A program made the position numbers and the translations under genes. This document shows, in pieces, positions 54,413-64,000 of a DNA stretch of 64,000 bases (positions within the stretch are counted from its first letter, which is position 1; every line of letters begins with the position of its first letter). This DNA is from Pseudomonas mohnii. Its GTDB lineage: Bacteria; Pseudomonadota; Gammaproteobacteria; Pseudomonadales; Pseudomonadaceae. A model generated the notes under the pieces. It had not been told where the DNA came from, ran no database searches, and saw only the letters and a program-made list of their open reading frames with translations. The stretch lies in the NCBI RefSeq assembly GCF_900105115.1, contig NZ_FNRV01000001.1, positions 4,634,501 through 4,698,500 of the forward strand, written 5' to 3'.

Positions 54413-55837
54413 TTAGTGCTTGAACATCACATGGCGCACGACGGTGTAATCCTCAAGGCCATACATGGACATGTCCTTGCCGTAGCCGGACAGTTTCTGA
54501 CCGCCGTGCGGCATTTCGCTGACCAGCATGAAGTGGGTGTTGACCCAGGTGCAGCCGTACTGCAGGCGCGCCGACAGGCGATGGGCGCGACCGACGTCGG
54601 CGGTCCACACCGACGATGCCAGGCCGTAGTCCGAATCGTTGGCCCAACCCAATACCTGCGCTTCATCGGTGAATTTGGTCACCGATACCACCGGCCCGAA
54701 CACTTCGCGACGGACGATTTCGTCGTCCTGCCGGGCATCGGCCAGCACCGTCGGTTCGAAGAAGAAACCGTTGCCGTCCACGGCTTTGCCACCCGTGATC
54801 AAGCGGATGTGCGGTTGCGCCACGGCGCGCTCGACGAACCCGGCCACGCGGTCGCGGTGCTGCGGGGTGATCAATGGACCGAGCTCGGTCGACGGGTCGT
54901 CCTGCAGGCCGTACTTGATGCTGCTGACGGCCGCGCCGAGCTTCTCGACGAATTTGTCGTAGATGCCTTCCTGCGCATAGATGCGGCAGGCCGCGGTGCA
55001 GTCTTGCCCGGCGTTGTAGAAGCCGAAGGTGCGAATGCCTTCCACGGCGGCGTCGATATCGGCGTCGTCGAAAATGATCACCGGGGCCTTGCCGCCCAGT
55101 TCCATGTGCATGCGTTTGACGCTGTCGGCGGTGCTGGAAATGATGTTCGAGCCGGTGGCGATCGAGCCGGTCAGCGACACCATGCGCACTTTCGGGTGGG
55201 TGACCAGTGGGCTACCGACCGTAGGACCGCGACCGAATACCAGGTTGAGTACGCCAGCCGGGAAAATTTCCGACGCCAGTTGCGCCAGGCGCAATGCGGT
55301 CAGCGGCGTTTGTTCCGATGGCTTGAGCACCACGGTGTTACCGGCGGCGAGGGCCGGGGCGATTTTCCAGGCGACCATCATCAGCGGGTAGTTCCACGGC
55401 GCGATGGAGGCGATCACGCCCACCGGGTCGCGGCGGATCATCGAGGTGTGGCCCGGCAGGTATTCGCCCCCGGCCGAACCGCTCATGCAGCGGCTGGCAC
55501 CGGCGAAGAAACGGAACACGTCGGCAATCGCCGGAATCTCGTCGTTCAACGCAGCGTTATAAGGCTTGCCGCAGTTGTCCGATTCCAGTTTGGCCAGCTC
55601 TTCGCCGTGGGCTTCGATGGCGTCAGCCAGTTTGAGCAGCAGCAGCGAGCGCTCTTTCGGCGGGGTTTGCGACCAGCTGTCAAACGCGGCATCGGCGGCG
55701 CGCACGGCGGCATCGACCTGGGCTTCGCTGGCTTCGTTGATTTCCACCAGCACGCGGCCCAGCGACGGGTTGAACACGGGTTGGGCAGGGCCTTCGCCAT
55801 TGACGAGCTGGCCGTTGATCAAGAGTTGGGTTTGCAT
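54413..55837 (-). CDS. patD: Gamma-aminobutyraldehyde dehydrogenase (PatD/YdcW-like)
   Basis: 474 residues, the length of E. coli PatD. It oxidises 4-aminobutyraldehyde to GABA with NAD+ in putrescine breakdown. The catalytic cysteine is Cys280 ([11 protein letters not shown]) and the general base Glu246 (MELGGKAP); the cofactor region SLTGSIATG and [11 protein letters not shown] are conserved. The ATG at 55835-55837 has GAGGAGAA upstream; the frame extends to 55972 through a REP element and is not used. It lies downstream of ydcV, as in the E. coli ydcSTUV-patD operon, with a REP pair in the gap. A paralogue lies at 60326-61813. Confidence 0.9.
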   Translation of the reverse strand: MQTQLLINGQLVNGEGPAQPVFNPSLGRVLVEINEASEAQVDAAVRAADAAFDSWSQTPPKERSLLLLKLADAIEAHGEELAKLESDNCGKPYNAALNDEIPAIADVFRFFAGASRCMSGSAGGEYLPGHTSMIRRDPVGVIASIAPWNYPLMMVAWKIAPALAAGNTVVLKPSEQTPLTALRLAQLASEIFPAGVLNLVFGRGPTVGSPLVTHPKVRMVSLTGSIATGSNIISSTADSVKRMHMELGGKAPVIIFDDADIDAAVEGIRTFGFYNAGQDCTAACRIYAQEGIYDKFVEKLGAAVSSIKYGLQDDPSTELGPLITPQHRDRVAGFVERAVAQPHIRLITGGKAVDGNGFFFEPTVLADARQDDEIVRREVFGPVVSVTKFTDEAQVLGWANDSDYGLASSVWTADVGRAHRLSARLQYGCTWVNTHFMLVSEMPHGGQKLSGYGKDMSMYGLEDYTVVRHVMFKH

Positions 55838-55881
55838 GTTCTTCTCCTCTTCGAAACTGTTTGTTTTTCTGTCTGAACCGG

Positions 55882-55992
55882 GCCCTGTAGGAGCGAGCTT
55901 GCTCGCGATGGACGTGAACGATGACGCGTTCAGTCTGGTTGCGCGCGGTGTGTTTGAGATCATCGCGAGCAAGCTCGCTCCTACAGGGGCCG
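55882..55992. repeat. REP pair between ydcV and patD
   Basis: GGCCCTGTAGGAGCGAGCTT (from 55882) and the inverse AAGCTCGCTCCTACAGGGGC (ending about 55990) flank about 50 bp. The arms are long and nearly perfect. Confidence 0.9.
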
Positions 55993-56011
55993 GGTTCCTC
56001 TGGTGATTCGG

Positions 56012-56821
56012 TTATTTGCCGCCACTGCCCGCAACGCTTTCACCGCCACGGGTCAGGTAATAGGCACCGAGGATCGGCAGCATGGTCACTATCATCACCA
56101 GCATCGCGACGACGTTGGTCACCGGTACGTCCCGAGGGCGGCTGAGCTGGTTGAGCAGCCACAGCGGCAGGGTGCGTTCATGGCCGGCGGTGAAGGTGGT
56201 GACGATGATTTCGTCGAACGACAGCGCGAAGGCGAGCATGCCGCCGGCCAGCAACGCCGAGCCGAGGTTCGGCAGGACGATGTAGCGGAAGGTCTGCCAG
56301 CCGTCGGCACCGAGGTCCATCGAGGCCTCGATCAAGCTGTGCGAGGTGCGACGCAAGCGGGCGATGACGTTGTTGTAGACGATCACCACACAGAAGGTCG
56401 CGTGACCGACGATGATGGTGAACATCCCCGGTTCGATGCCCAGCGTCTTGAAGGTCGCCAGCAGCGCGATACCGGTGATGATCCCGGGCAGGGCGATCGG
56501 CAGGATCAGCATCAGCGAGATGCCTTGCTTGCCGAAGAAGTCCCGGCGGTACAGCGCCGCCGACGCCAGCGTGCCGAGGACCATGGCGATCAGCGTGGCA
56601 ATCGAGGCGATCTGCAGCGACAGCTTGATGGCCTCCAGTACGTCAGGGCGTGAGAACGCCACGCCTATCCACTTCAGGGTGAAGCCCTTGGGCGGAAAGC
56701 TGAACGCCGCGTCTTCGGTGTTGAAGGCGTACAGGAAGATGATCAGGATCGGGAAGTGCAAGAACACCAACCCGCCCCAGGCCGCGATTTTCAGACCGAT
56801 TGAAGCCTTTTCAGAGTGCAT
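56012..56821 (-). CDS. ydcV: YdcV-like polyamine-type ABC permease
   Basis: 269 residues with six membrane helices and the PotC-type EAA loop ([20 protein letters not shown]). It forms the channel with YdcU. The C-terminus [12 protein letters not shown] is a soluble tail. Its start overlaps the end of ydcU by 11 bp. In E. coli, YdcV belongs to a putative spermidine/putrescine importer whose operon also carries the aldehyde dehydrogenase PatD, as here. Confidence 0.9.
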   Translation of the reverse strand: MHSEKASIGLKIAAWGGLVFLHFPILIIFLYAFNTEDAAFSFPPKGFTLKWIGVAFSRPDVLEAIKLSLQIASIATLIAMVLGTLASAALYRRDFFGKQGISLMLILPIALPGIITGIALLATFKTLGIEPGMFTIIVGHATFCVVIVYNNVIARLRRTSHSLIEASMDLGADGWQTFRYIVLPNLGSALLAGGMLAFALSFDEIIVTTFTAGHERTLPLWLLNQLSRPRDVPVTNVVAMLVMIVTMLPILGAYYLTRGGESVAGSGGK

Positions 56822-57758
56822 CGAAGGCCCCCAGACGTTTGACGATGGACAGGTAAATGGCGATCAGCACGATCGGCACCAGGGTGAAGGCCGCCGCCAT
56901 CGGCATGTTGCCGATCGCGCCTTGTTGCGCGTACACCATGCTGCCGACGAAGTAGCCCGGCGGGCCGACCAGTTGCGGCACGATGAAGTCACCGAGGGTC
57001 AGCGAGAAGGTGAAGATGGAGCCGGCGGCGATGCCCGGAATCGACAGCGGCAGAATCACTTGCATGAAGGTCTGGCGCGGCTTGGCGCCGAGGTCGGCGG
57101 ACGCTTGCAGCAGCGACGGCGGCAGGCGTTCCAGCGACGCCTGGATCGGCAGGATCATGAACGGCAACCAGATATAGACGAACACCATGAAGCGCCCCAG
57201 GTGCGAGGTCGACAAGGTGCTGCCGCCTACGCCGGGAATGCCCAGCACGAACTGCAGCACCGGTTCCAGGCCCAGGTGCTGCACGAACCACTGCGCCACG
57301 CCGCCCTTGGCCAGCAGCAACGTCCAGGCATAGGCCTTGACGATGTAGCTGGCCCACATCGGCATCATCACCGCGATGTAGAAAAACGCCTTGGTCTTGC
57401 CGGTGGTGTAGCGCGCCATGTAGTAGGCGATCGGAAATGCAACGATGGCACTGGCGATCGACACCACGATGGCCATGCTCAGGGTGCGCAGGATGATGTC
57501 GAAGTTCGATGGCTGGAACAGCGCGGCGAAGTTCGCCAGGGTCAGCTCCGGCGTGACCGCCATGGTGAAGTCATCGAAGGTGTAGAAACCCTGCCACAGC
57601 AGTGTCAGCAACGAGCCCAGGTAGATCGCGCCGAACCACAGCAGCGGCGGCACCAGCAGCAGCGACAGGTACAGGTTGGGGCGGCGATACAGCAGGTTGG
57701 AAAACCTGCGCAACGGCGAGCCGCCCGACGGGTTTTGAGAGAGGGCCAAGGTGTTCAT
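56811..57758 (-). CDS. ydcU: YdcU-like polyamine-type ABC permease
   Basis: 315 residues with six membrane helices, PotB-like. The EAA loop is [20 protein letters not shown]. The N-terminal ~30 residues are cytoplasmic. The ATG at 57756-57758, 1 bp after the ydcT stop, is chosen over 57776, which would overlap ydcT. It pairs with YdcV. Confidence 0.9.
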   Translation of the reverse strand: MNTLALSQNPSGGSPLRRFSNLLYRRPNLYLSLLLVPPLLWFGAIYLGSLLTLLWQGFYTFDDFTMAVTPELTLANFAALFQPSNFDIILRTLSMAIVVSIASAIVAFPIAYYMARYTTGKTKAFFYIAVMMPMWASYIVKAYAWTLLLAKGGVAQWFVQHLGLEPVLQFVLGIPGVGGSTLSTSHLGRFMVFVYIWLPFMILPIQASLERLPPSLLQASADLGAKPRQTFMQVILPLSIPGIAAGSIFTFSLTLGDFIVPQLVGPPGYFVGSMVYAQQGAIGNMPMAAAFTLVPIVLIAIYLSIVKRLGAFDAL

Positions 57759-57759
57759 G

Positions 57760-58797
57760 TCACACCCCGCCTGCAACGGTATCGGACAGCGGGACCATGG
57801 CTTCGCGTGCCCAGCGTGCGCTGATGCGTTGCCCGGTCTGGTGCTGGGCGCTGACGTCCAGCCACTGATTGTTGGCCTGGCTGATATTCAGGGTCTGACC
57901 GTTTTCCAGCTTCAGTTCATAGCGGGTGGCGCTGCCCTGGTACTGGATGTCGTGCAGCAAGCCGCTGACTTCGATCTCGTGTGCGGCCAGCGGCCCTTCG
58001 GCGAAACGCACGTGTTCCGGGCGAATCGAAAACGGCTGGGGATTGCCGCTCAACTGTTTTGCCAGGTCGCCGCGAATCACGTTGGAGGTGCCGACGAATT
58101 CGGCGACGAACGTGGTCGCCGGTTTCATGTAGAGATTGCGCGGGCTGTCGACTTGTTCGATGCGGCCCTTGTTGAACACAGCGACGCGATCGGACATGGA
58201 CAGCGCTTCGGTCTGGTCGTGGGTGACGAAGATGAAGGTGATGCCGAGCTGGCGTTGCAGCTTCTTCAGTTCGCCTTGCATTTGCTCGCGCAGTTTCAAG
58301 TCCAGCGCGCCGAGGGGTTCGTCGAGCAGCAGCACGCGCGGACGGTTGACCAGGGCGCGGGCCAGGGCTACGCGCTGGCGCTGGCCACCGGAGAGCTGCA
58401 CCGGTTTGCGCTCGCCATAGCCGCCGAGGGCGACCATGTCGAGGGCTTCTTCGGCGCGTTTGAGGCGTTCGTCCTTGCCGACGGCTTTGACCTTCAAGCC
58501 GTAGGCGACGTTGTCGCGAACGTTCATGTGCGGGAACAGCGCGTAATCCTGGAACACGGTGTTCACGTCACGCTGGTACGGCGGGAGCCCGGCGGCTTCT
58601 TCGCCATGAATACGGATAGAGCCCGCGCTCGGTTGTTCGAAACCGGCGATCAGGCGCAGACAGGTGGTTTTGCCCGAGCCGGAAGGCCCCAGCATGGAGA
58701 AGAACTCGCCGTCCTGGATGTCGATGGAAACCCGGTCAACGGCTTTCACTTCGCCGAACTGACGGGAAACGTTGGTGAACTGGACTGCAAGCGTCAT
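57760..58797 (-). CDS. ydcT: YdcT-like polyamine-type ABC ATPase
   Basis: 345 residues, PotA-like. Walker A is GPSGSGKT, Q-loop VFQDYALFPHM, signature LSGGQRQRVALARA, Walker B VLLLDEPLGALD, H-loop FVTHDQTEA; a C-terminal TOBE-type regulatory region follows (about 250-345, FSIRPEHVRFAEG). It powers YdcUV. The ATG at 58795-58797 has GGAG 9 nt upstream. The 232-bp gap to ydcS contains a REP pair, likely reducing transporter expression relative to the binding protein. Confidence 0.92.
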   Translation of the reverse strand: MTLAVQFTNVSRQFGEVKAVDRVSIDIQDGEFFSMLGPSGSGKTTCLRLIAGFEQPSAGSIRIHGEEAAGLPPYQRDVNTVFQDYALFPHMNVRDNVAYGLKVKAVGKDERLKRAEEALDMVALGGYGERKPVQLSGGQRQRVALARALVNRPRVLLLDEPLGALDLKLREQMQGELKKLQRQLGITFIFVTHDQTEALSMSDRVAVFNKGRIEQVDSPRNLYMKPATTFVAEFVGTSNVIRGDLAKQLSGNPQPFSIRPEHVRFAEGPLAAHEIEVSGLLHDIQYQGSATRYELKLENGQTLNISQANNQWLDVSAQHQTGQRISARWAREAMVPLSDTVAGGV

Positions 58798-58917
58798 GGT
58801 GCGGTGCTCCAAAAAGGCGCGGGCCGTCGCAGCGGCCCTGCCTGGACTTCTGAAAAAACGAGTAACGGTCAACTACAGCCGGCTGCCTTGCTCGGCAGTG
58901 GCAACAGAGGTAATCAA

Positions 58918-59011
58918 CTGTGGGAGCTGGCTTGCCAGCGATGGCGCCAGCACAGTCAATAGGGTGTTGCCTGACGCTCCGCCATCGCGGGCAAGCCCGC
59001 TCCCACAGGGA
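58918..59011. repeat. REP pair between ydcS and ydcT
   Basis: CTGTGGGAGCTGGCTTGCCA (58918) and the inverse GCGGGCAAGCCCGCTCCCAC (ending about 59007). Confidence 0.9.
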
Positions 59012-59029
59012 TCTACTTCACTTCAAGAA

Positions 59030-60181
59030 TTAGCGGCCGCCCATGATCGCGATGTAGTCCTGGGTCCAGCGGCTGTACGGCACGAATTTGCCACCTTCAG
59101 CCTGCGGGGTTTTCCAGAAGGCGATCTTGTCGAACTGGTCGAAACCGTTGGTTTTGCAGCCTTCGGCGCCGAGCAGTTCGCTCTCCTTGCACGCCGCAGG
59201 CACCGCTGGCAACGAACCGAACCATGCCGCCACGTCACCCTGGACTTTTGGTTGCAGCGACCAGTCCATCCACTTGTAGGCGCAGTTCGGGTGTTTGGCC
59301 TCGGTATGCATCATGGTGGTGTCGGCCCAACCGGTGGCGCCTTCTTTAGGGATGGTCGACGCGATCGGTTGTTTCTCGTTCACCAGACCGTTGACTTGAT
59401 ACGGCCAGGCACCGGACGCGACCACGCCTTCGTTTTTGAAGTCGCTCATTTGTACGGTGGTGTCGTGCCAGTAGCGGTGAATCAGCGGCTGCTGGGCGCG
59501 CAACAGATCGAGCACCGCCTTGTATTGCGCCTCGGTCAGTTCATAGGGGTTCTGGATGCCCAGTTCCGGTTGGGTGCTTTTGAGGTACAGCGCCGCGTCG
59601 GCGATGTAGATCGGGCCGTCATAGGCCTGCACGCGGCCCTTGTTCGGTTTGCCGTCCGGCAGGTTTTGCGCATTGAACACCACGCCCCAGCTGTCGGGGG
59701 CGGTCTTGAATACGTTGGTGTTGTACATCAGCACGTTCGGACCCCATTGATACGGGGTGCCGTAGGTCTGCTTGTTGACCACGTACCACGGCGCATCTTT
59801 CAGGCGCGGGTCGATGTTCTTCCAGTTCGGGATCAACGAGGTGTTGATCGGCTGAACACGCTTGCCGACGATCAGGCGCAGCGAGGCGTCGCCGGACGCG
59901 GTGACCAGGTCGTAACCGCCCTTGGCCATCAGGCTGACCATCTCGTCGGACGTCGCGGCGGTCTTCACGTTGACCTTGCAGCCGGTTTCCTTCTCGAAAC
60001 CCGTCACCCAGTCGTAGGCCTTGTCACTTTCGCCACGTTCGATGTAGCCAGGCCAGGCCACGATATCCAATTGGCCTTCGCCGGCCCCGACAGCTTTCAG
60101 CGGCTCTGCGGCCTGGACACTGGCACTGGCCAGCAGCGCGGTGGTGATTGCACTGAGCAGTGCGGTCTTGTGCACGAACAT
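59030..60181 (-). CDS. ydcS: YdcS-like periplasmic polyamine-binding protein
   Basis: 383 residues with a signal peptide (MFVHKTALLSAITTALLASA, cleaved near VQA). It is very close to E. coli YdcS: AWPGYIERGESDKAYDWVTG, MVSLMAKGGYDLVTASGDAS, and a C-terminus GGKFVPYSRWTQDYIAIMGG. YdcS is the substrate-binding subunit of the putative putrescine/spermidine importer; in E. coli it has also been linked to polyhydroxybutyrate. It is the first gene of ydcSTUV-patD. Confidence 0.93.
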   Translation of the reverse strand: MFVHKTALLSAITTALLASASVQAAEPLKAVGAGEGQLDIVAWPGYIERGESDKAYDWVTGFEKETGCKVNVKTAATSDEMVSLMAKGGYDLVTASGDASLRLIVGKRVQPINTSLIPNWKNIDPRLKDAPWYVVNKQTYGTPYQWGPNVLMYNTNVFKTAPDSWGVVFNAQNLPDGKPNKGRVQAYDGPIYIADAALYLKSTQPELGIQNPYELTEAQYKAVLDLLRAQQPLIHRYWHDTTVQMSDFKNEGVVASGAWPYQVNGLVNEKQPIASTIPKEGATGWADTTMMHTEAKHPNCAYKWMDWSLQPKVQGDVAAWFGSLPAVPAACKESELLGAEGCKTNGFDQFDKIAFWKTPQAEGGKFVPYSRWTQDYIAIMGGR

Positions 60182-60288
60182 GGGAAATCCCTCTTTTTCA
60201 AATTATGGTCGGGGCAGTGGGTTCGGTAATGCGTACTGCTAATTGTTGTTGTTAGCGTAGCTGCAAGTTTCAAGCGTCAAGCCGCAAG

Positions 60289-60309
60289 AAAAACGCAGGT
60301 CTGCACCTG
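60289..60309 (-). terminator. Candidate intrinsic terminator of the second aldehyde dehydrogenase gene
   Basis: On the minus strand CAGGT-GCAG-ACCTG is followed by CGTTTTT. It overlaps an odd palindrome CTGCACCTGAGGTGCAG (60301-60317). It separates the dehydrogenase gene from ydcS. Confidence 0.5.
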
Positions 60310-60325
60310 AGGTGCAGCGTGCGGC

Positions 60326-61813
60326 TCAAAACTCCCGGCCATGTCGGGCCATGATGTGCCGCACCACGCTGTAGTCCTGGAGCGAATCACTGGACAGGTC
60401 CTTGCCGTAGCCGGAACGCTTCAGGCCACCATGGGGCATCTCGCTGACCAGCATGAAATGGCTGTTGATCCAGGTGCAGCCGTACTGCAATCGCGCGGCG
60501 ACTTGCATCGCCTTGTCGAGGTTCTGGGTCCAGACCGACGACGCCAGGCCGTATTCCGAATCGTTGGCCCAGTCCACCGCTTGCTCCAGCTCATCGAAGC
60601 GGGTCACGGTGACCACCGGCCCGAACACTTCGCGCTGAACGATTTCGTCGCCCTGTTTGCAACCGGCCAGCAGGGTCGGCTGGTAATAGAAGCCGGCGCC
60701 GGAATGCACAGCGGCACCGGTCACCCGTTCGATGTGCGGTTGACCGAGGGCGCGTTCGACGAAACTGGCCACGCGGTCGCGTTGGCGAGTACTGATCAGC
60801 GGGCCGAGTTCGTTGTCGGCATCGCGTTTGCCGGCAAAGCGCAGGCTGCTGACCGCCGCGCCGAGTTCGGCCACCAAGCGATCGTGAATCCCCTTCTGCG
60901 CGTAAATCCGGCAGGCGGCGGTGCAGTCCTGGCCGGCGTTGTAGTAGCCGTAGGCGCGCACACCGTCGACCACCGCCTGAATGTCGGCATCGTTGCAAAC
61001 GATCACCGGGGCCTTGCCACCGAGTTCGAGGTGGGTACGCTTGAGGGTTTTTGCTGCGGCCTGGAGGATTTTTTGCCCGGTGACGATATCGCCGGTCAGC
61101 GACACCATGCGCACTTTCGGGTGGCTGACTAAATGGCTGCCGACGCCTTCACCGCCACCGCAGATGATGTTGATCACGCCGCGCGGCAGAATCTCGGCCA
61201 GCGCTGGCGCCAGGGCCAGGATCGACAGCGGCGTGTGTTCGGACGGTTTGAACACCAGCGTGTTACCGGCGGCCAGGGCGGGGGCGATTTTCCAGGCGGC
61301 CATCATGATCGGGTAGTTCCACGGCGCAATGGACGCCACGACCCCGATGGGATCGCGCCGCACCATGCTGGTGTAGCCCGGCAGGTATTCGCCGCTGAGT
61401 TGTCCGGTCTGGCAGCGCACGGCGCCGGCGAAGAAACGGAACACGTCGACCGTCGCGCTCAAGTCATCCTGGCGGGCCAGGTGCAACGGTTTGCCGCAGT
61501 TCAGGGATTCGAGGCGGGCGAGCAGGTCGGCGTTTTTTTCAATGGCGTTGGCGATGTCCAGCAACAGGTTCGAGCGCTGCTGCGGAGTGGTCCGCGACCA
61601 ACTGGCGAAGGCACGGTGGGCGGCGAGGATGGCGGCTTCGACTTGTTCGGTGCTGGCTTCGGCGATCTGTGTCAGGACTTCGCCTGTGGCCGGGTTGAGA
61701 ATCGGCTCGGCAACGCCCTGGCCCGCGACCAATTCGCCATCGATCAACAAGGCGGTAAACAACGGGGTCTGCGCGCCAGCCATTTTTCGGATTCTCTTTT
61801 CTTGTGTGGCCAT
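60326..61813 (-). CDS. Second gamma-aminobutyraldehyde dehydrogenase-like enzyme
   Basis: 495 residues, strongly similar to the patD product at 54413-55837 along its whole length. It has the catalytic cysteine in [14 protein letters not shown], the glutamate in HLELGGKAP and [15 protein letters not shown]. It should oxidise an aminoaldehyde, perhaps with different chain-length preference. The start at 61811-61813 has GGGAG 5 nt upstream; an alternative start at 61783 would remove 10 residues. It lies 99 bp downstream of a LysR-type gene on the same strand and upstream of ydcS. The two paralogues bracket the ydcSTUV transporter. Confidence 0.85.
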   Translation of the reverse strand: MATQEKRIRKMAGAQTPLFTALLIDGELVAGQGVAEPILNPATGEVLTQIAEASTEQVEAAILAAHRAFASWSRTTPQQRSNLLLDIANAIEKNADLLARLESLNCGKPLHLARQDDLSATVDVFRFFAGAVRCQTGQLSGEYLPGYTSMVRRDPIGVVASIAPWNYPIMMAAWKIAPALAAGNTLVFKPSEHTPLSILALAPALAEILPRGVINIICGGGEGVGSHLVSHPKVRMVSLTGDIVTGQKILQAAAKTLKRTHLELGGKAPVIVCNDADIQAVVDGVRAYGYYNAGQDCTAACRIYAQKGIHDRLVAELGAAVSSLRFAGKRDADNELGPLISTRQRDRVASFVERALGQPHIERVTGAAVHSGAGFYYQPTLLAGCKQGDEIVQREVFGPVVTVTRFDELEQAVDWANDSEYGLASSVWTQNLDKAMQVAARLQYGCTWINSHFMLVSEMPHGGLKRSGYGKDLSSDSLQDYSVVRHIMARHGREF

Positions 61814-61912
61814 GCTGCTCCCTGTGACTGGGGCCGGCCGTCTTATAGATGAAGCAAGACTAGTGCGCAGACCCGAGGTCGACAAATACTAAATACTGAA
61901 GGTGGCGTTCGA

Positions 61913-62827
61913 TTAAATAGATGGCTTGCGTCCGCCGTGGGGTTGCTCGCGGGCGACGGTCAGGAACGGGTCCACCAGCGCCGGGCGCGCCGTACCCCGT
62001 CGCCACGCGAGGCCGACGTCGAGGGTCTGGCTGAGGTCGGCAATCGGCCGCGCTTCGATGATGTCGCCTTCCAGCGACCATGGGCGGTAGGTCATGTCTG
62101 GCTGAATGGATACGCCCAGGCCCGCGGCTACCAGGCTTCGTACGGCTTCGGTCGAGGCGCTGCGCAAGGTGATGCGCGGTTGCAGCGAGGCTGCCGACCA
62201 CATGCGTTGGGCGTTGTGGTCCATTTCATCGACGTTCAGTTGAATCAAGGGTTCGCGGGCGACATCGGCCAGGTTGATGCTGTCGTGCTCCAGCAGCGGA
62301 TGCTGGGCCGGTAGCCAGAGCCGATGGGGCGAATGGGTCAGCACCTCGGTTTGCAGGGCGTGGCGGTCTTCGAGGTTGGAAAGAATCAGTACGCCGACAT
62401 CGATCTCGCCGCTGACCAGCAAATGTTCGATGTACGGGCGTTCGTCTTCCATCACGCGGATTTCGACGTTGGGGTAGGCGCGCTGGAAGCGGGTGAGCAA
62501 GTCCGCCAGGTAATAACCGGCCACCAGGCTGGTCACCCCGATGATCAACTGCCCGGCGACCTGGTCGGTGCTTTGTTGCAGGCTGCGTTTGGCGTTGTCC
62601 ACGGTGGCAAGGATCAGGTGCGCCTGGCGCAGGAATTGATGGCCCTGGTGGGTCAGGGTCATGCCTTTGGCGTGACGGCTGAACAGGCTGACGCCGATTT
62701 CCTCCTCCAACTGCTGGATGGCCAGGGTCAGGGTGGACTGGGAGATGAAGGCGGCTTGTGCGGCGGCGGAGATCGAGCCGGTCTCGGCCACGGCGATGAA
62801 ATGGCGGATCTGACGCAAGGTCATCAT
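61913..62827 (-). CDS. LysR-type transcriptional regulator
   Basis: 304 residues: N-terminal HTH (HFIAVAETGSISAAAQAAFI, SQSTLTLAIQQLEEEIG) and a periplasmic-binding-like effector domain (LIIGVTSLVAGYYLADLL; PNVEIRVMEDERPYIEHLL). It probably regulates the downstream aldehyde dehydrogenase or the ydc cluster, by proximity only. Two adjacent ATG codons at 62827 and 62824 are possible starts; neither has a strong Shine-Dalgarno. The longer frame to 62944 lacks family similarity. Confidence 0.87.
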   Translation of the reverse strand: MMTLRQIRHFIAVAETGSISAAAQAAFISQSTLTLAIQQLEEEIGVSLFSRHAKGMTLTHQGHQFLRQAHLILATVDNAKRSLQQSTDQVAGQLIIGVTSLVAGYYLADLLTRFQRAYPNVEIRVMEDERPYIEHLLVSGEIDVGVLILSNLEDRHALQTEVLTHSPHRLWLPAQHPLLEHDSINLADVAREPLIQLNVDEMDHNAQRMWSAASLQPRITLRSASTEAVRSLVAAGLGVSIQPDMTYRPWSLEGDIIEARPIADLSQTLDVGLAWRRGTARPALVDPFLTVAREQPHGGRKPSI

Positions 62828-63022
62828 GGGAAACGTACCCGGTGAGCGGTTTTTATCGATTTGTCCGAGTGTATATCTAAAAAACCGAAACTTACTGCAT
62901 GCTTCAAGCTTCAGTGACAGCAGCAAGGCAACATCTGGAAGCACTCTCCCTGGCAGCCGTCGGGCACTTTCGAACTAGGCTGGGGCCTCAAAATCCGGTT
63001 ACACCTTTTTTGGAGGCGGAAA

Positions 63023-63703
63023 ATGAATACCCGTGGATTGCTCGATCAGCTACTCAAATCTGGCCAGGACTTGTTGCAGAACAAGGCAGGCGGCGCGCAG
63101 AACAAGGCTTCCGGTGGCTTGGGCGGGTTGCTTTCGGGCGCTGGCGGCGGTGCGCTGGCCGCAGGCGCCATGGGGTTGCTGCTGGGTAGCAAGAAAGCCC
63201 GCAAAGTCGGAGGCAAGGTGGCTGTGTACGGTGGTCTCGCGGCGCTGGGGGTACTGGCTTATAAGGCATATGGCAACTGGCAGGCTGGGCAGGGCACGGC
63301 ACCGAAACGTGAACCGCAAACCCTCGACCGTTTACCGGCGGCGCAAGTCGAGCAGCACAGCCAGGCGATTCTCAAGGCCCTGGTAGCGGCGGCCAAGGCC
63401 GACGGTCATATCGACGAGCGCGAACGCGAGTTGATCGAGGGCGAGTTCACCCGGCTGGACAACGATCAGGCGCTTGCGCACTGGTTGCACGCCGAACTCA
63501 ACAAACCCCTGGACCCGGCGGATGTCGCCCGCGCCGCCAGCACCCCGGAAATGGCCGCCGAGATGTACATCGCCAGTGTGATGCTGGTGGATGAGGAGAG
63601 CTTCATGGAGAAGTCCTACCTGGACGAACTGGCGCGTCAGCTCAAGCTTGAGCCGGGGTTGAAGGCGGAATTGGAGAAACAGGTTCGCCAGGCTTCGATG
63701 TAG
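63023..63703 (+). CDS. YebE/DUF533 family membrane protein (TerB-like)
   Basis: 226 residues. The N-terminal third is glycine/alanine-rich with one or two hydrophobic segments (ALAAGAMGLLLGS; VAVYGGLAALGVLAYKAYGNW). The C-terminal half is a helical TerB-like domain (AILKALVAAAKADGHIDERE, EGEFTRLDNDQ, EMYIASVMLVDEESFMEKSY). It matches E. coli YebE/DUF533, an inner membrane protein of unknown function. GGAGG at 63011 gives a strong start. It is monocistronic as far as visible. Confidence 0.87.
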   Translation: MNTRGLLDQLLKSGQDLLQNKAGGAQNKASGGLGGLLSGAGGGALAAGAMGLLLGSKKARKVGGKVAVYGGLAALGVLAYKAYGNWQAGQGTAPKREPQTLDRLPAAQVEQHSQAILKALVAAAKADGHIDERERELIEGEFTRLDNDQALAHWLHAELNKPLDPADVARAASTPEMAAEMYIASVMLVDEESFMEKSYLDELARQLKLEPGLKAELEKQVRQASM

Positions 63704-63987
63704 ACCTTCCACAGGTATTCGCCGGCAAGCCAGCGTCCCCGGACCTGTAGGCGCGGGCATGCTGGCGACGCCGTTCCAGCGGCGATGACGTCGCTCATGG
63801 CCGAATCACGGCCCCTTTCTTCCGAAACGCCACTGGCCAGTATCCTGAACAATGCGGAAAGTCCTGTTCCAGAGCCTGTCCTGCCTTTTATGGCGAGATG
63901 AGAGGTGGCGCACAAGCGTCTTATAAATGAAACACCGCCCTCGGCTATACTCCCCCAGCATTTGAAAATGGCCCCTGAGGACTGATT
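63704..63987. other. 284-bp intergenic region with REP-like hairpins
   Basis: TCGCCGGCAAGCCAGCGTCC at about 63719 and GGCGCGGGCATGCTGGCGAC at about 63752 are diverged REP arms. A TATACT box at about 63946 with TTATAA about 20 bp upstream could be the promoter of the gene that starts at 63988. Confidence 0.45.
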
Positions 63988-64000
63988 GTGAAGAACTGGA
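63988..64000 (+). CDS. Start of an unidentified gene (partial)
   Basis: GTG AAG AAC TGG begins at 63988, with TGAGGA about 7 nt upstream. Only four codons are in the window, so no identification is possible. The preceding TATACT box supports a gene start here. Confidence 0.4.

Noticed and set aside
60182-60325. Sigma54 promoter upstream of ydcS
   Set aside because: No GG-N10-GC arrangement in the right orientation was found in the gap.

Overview
The window reads as a chromosomal segment of a fluorescent-group Pseudomonas. It is GC-rich and densely coding. At least ten intergenic gaps carry the GGGAGCGAGCCTGCTCGCGA-type REP palindromes of that group. Known Pseudomonas loci are recognisable: metR/metE, the acidic amino acid locus aatJQMP-aauSR with glpM, opgD, and a putrescine-type ydcSTUV-patD cluster. 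No rRNA, tRNA, CRISPR array or insertion sequence was seen.

Layout. 1-5 kb: the 3' part of an alternate (CS1/cable-pilus type) chaperone-usher fimbrial cluster, in the order usher (truncated by the window edge), tip adhesin, chaperone, major pilin, second tip adhesin. 5.1-9.8 kb: a 1557-residue LRR protein with a C-terminal NEL-type E3 ubiquitin ligase domain. 10-20 kb: a divergent bifunctional penicillin-binding protein, a ProY-like permease, an OpgC-domain protein, a GtrII-type glucosyltransferase and an orphan FMN-binding glutamate synthase-like protein. 20-26 kb: a LuxR relic, a small membrane protein, a NUDIX hydrolase, a LysE exporter coupled to a GNAT acetyltransferase, then divergent metR/metE. 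26.4-31.6 kb: a second giant toxin-like protein. 31.8-41 kb: an esterase, a FrnE-like DsbA protein, a tightly overlapping five-gene operon (HAD phosphatase, class III aminotransferase, alpha/beta hydrolase, sensor kinase, sigma54 response regulator) and a MipA porin-like protein. 41-49 kb: two small DMT proteins, glpM, aauRS and aatJQMP. 49-54 kb: opgD, a 61-residue basic protein, an isolated BRO-N antirepressor-like gene and an amino-acid permease. 54-62 kb: patD, ydcVUTS, a second gamma-aminobutyraldehyde dehydrogenase paralogue and a LysR regulator. A YebE/DUF533 protein and the first codons of another gene end the window.

How parts work together. AauS/AauR should sense acidic amino acids and activate aatJQMP. 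The sequence supports this with a GG-N10-GC sigma54 promoter and two TTCGGNNNNCCGAA-type palindromes upstream of aatJ. YdcSTUV with PatD, the linked permease and the second dehydrogenase form a polyamine/aminobutyraldehyde uptake and oxidation block. The two giant toxin-like proteins and the fimbriae point to host or surface interaction.

The most unusual structure is the leader of the BRO-N gene (about 52.20-52.44 kb, minus strand). It has successive hairpins ending in an intrinsic terminator. One segment is complementary at 24 of 25 positions (apart from a 5-nt bulge) to a downstream segment, which can itself pair with the BRO-N ribosome binding site. This resembles the phage P1/P7 C4 antisense RNA arrangement, here attached to a solitary chromosomal antirepressor gene.
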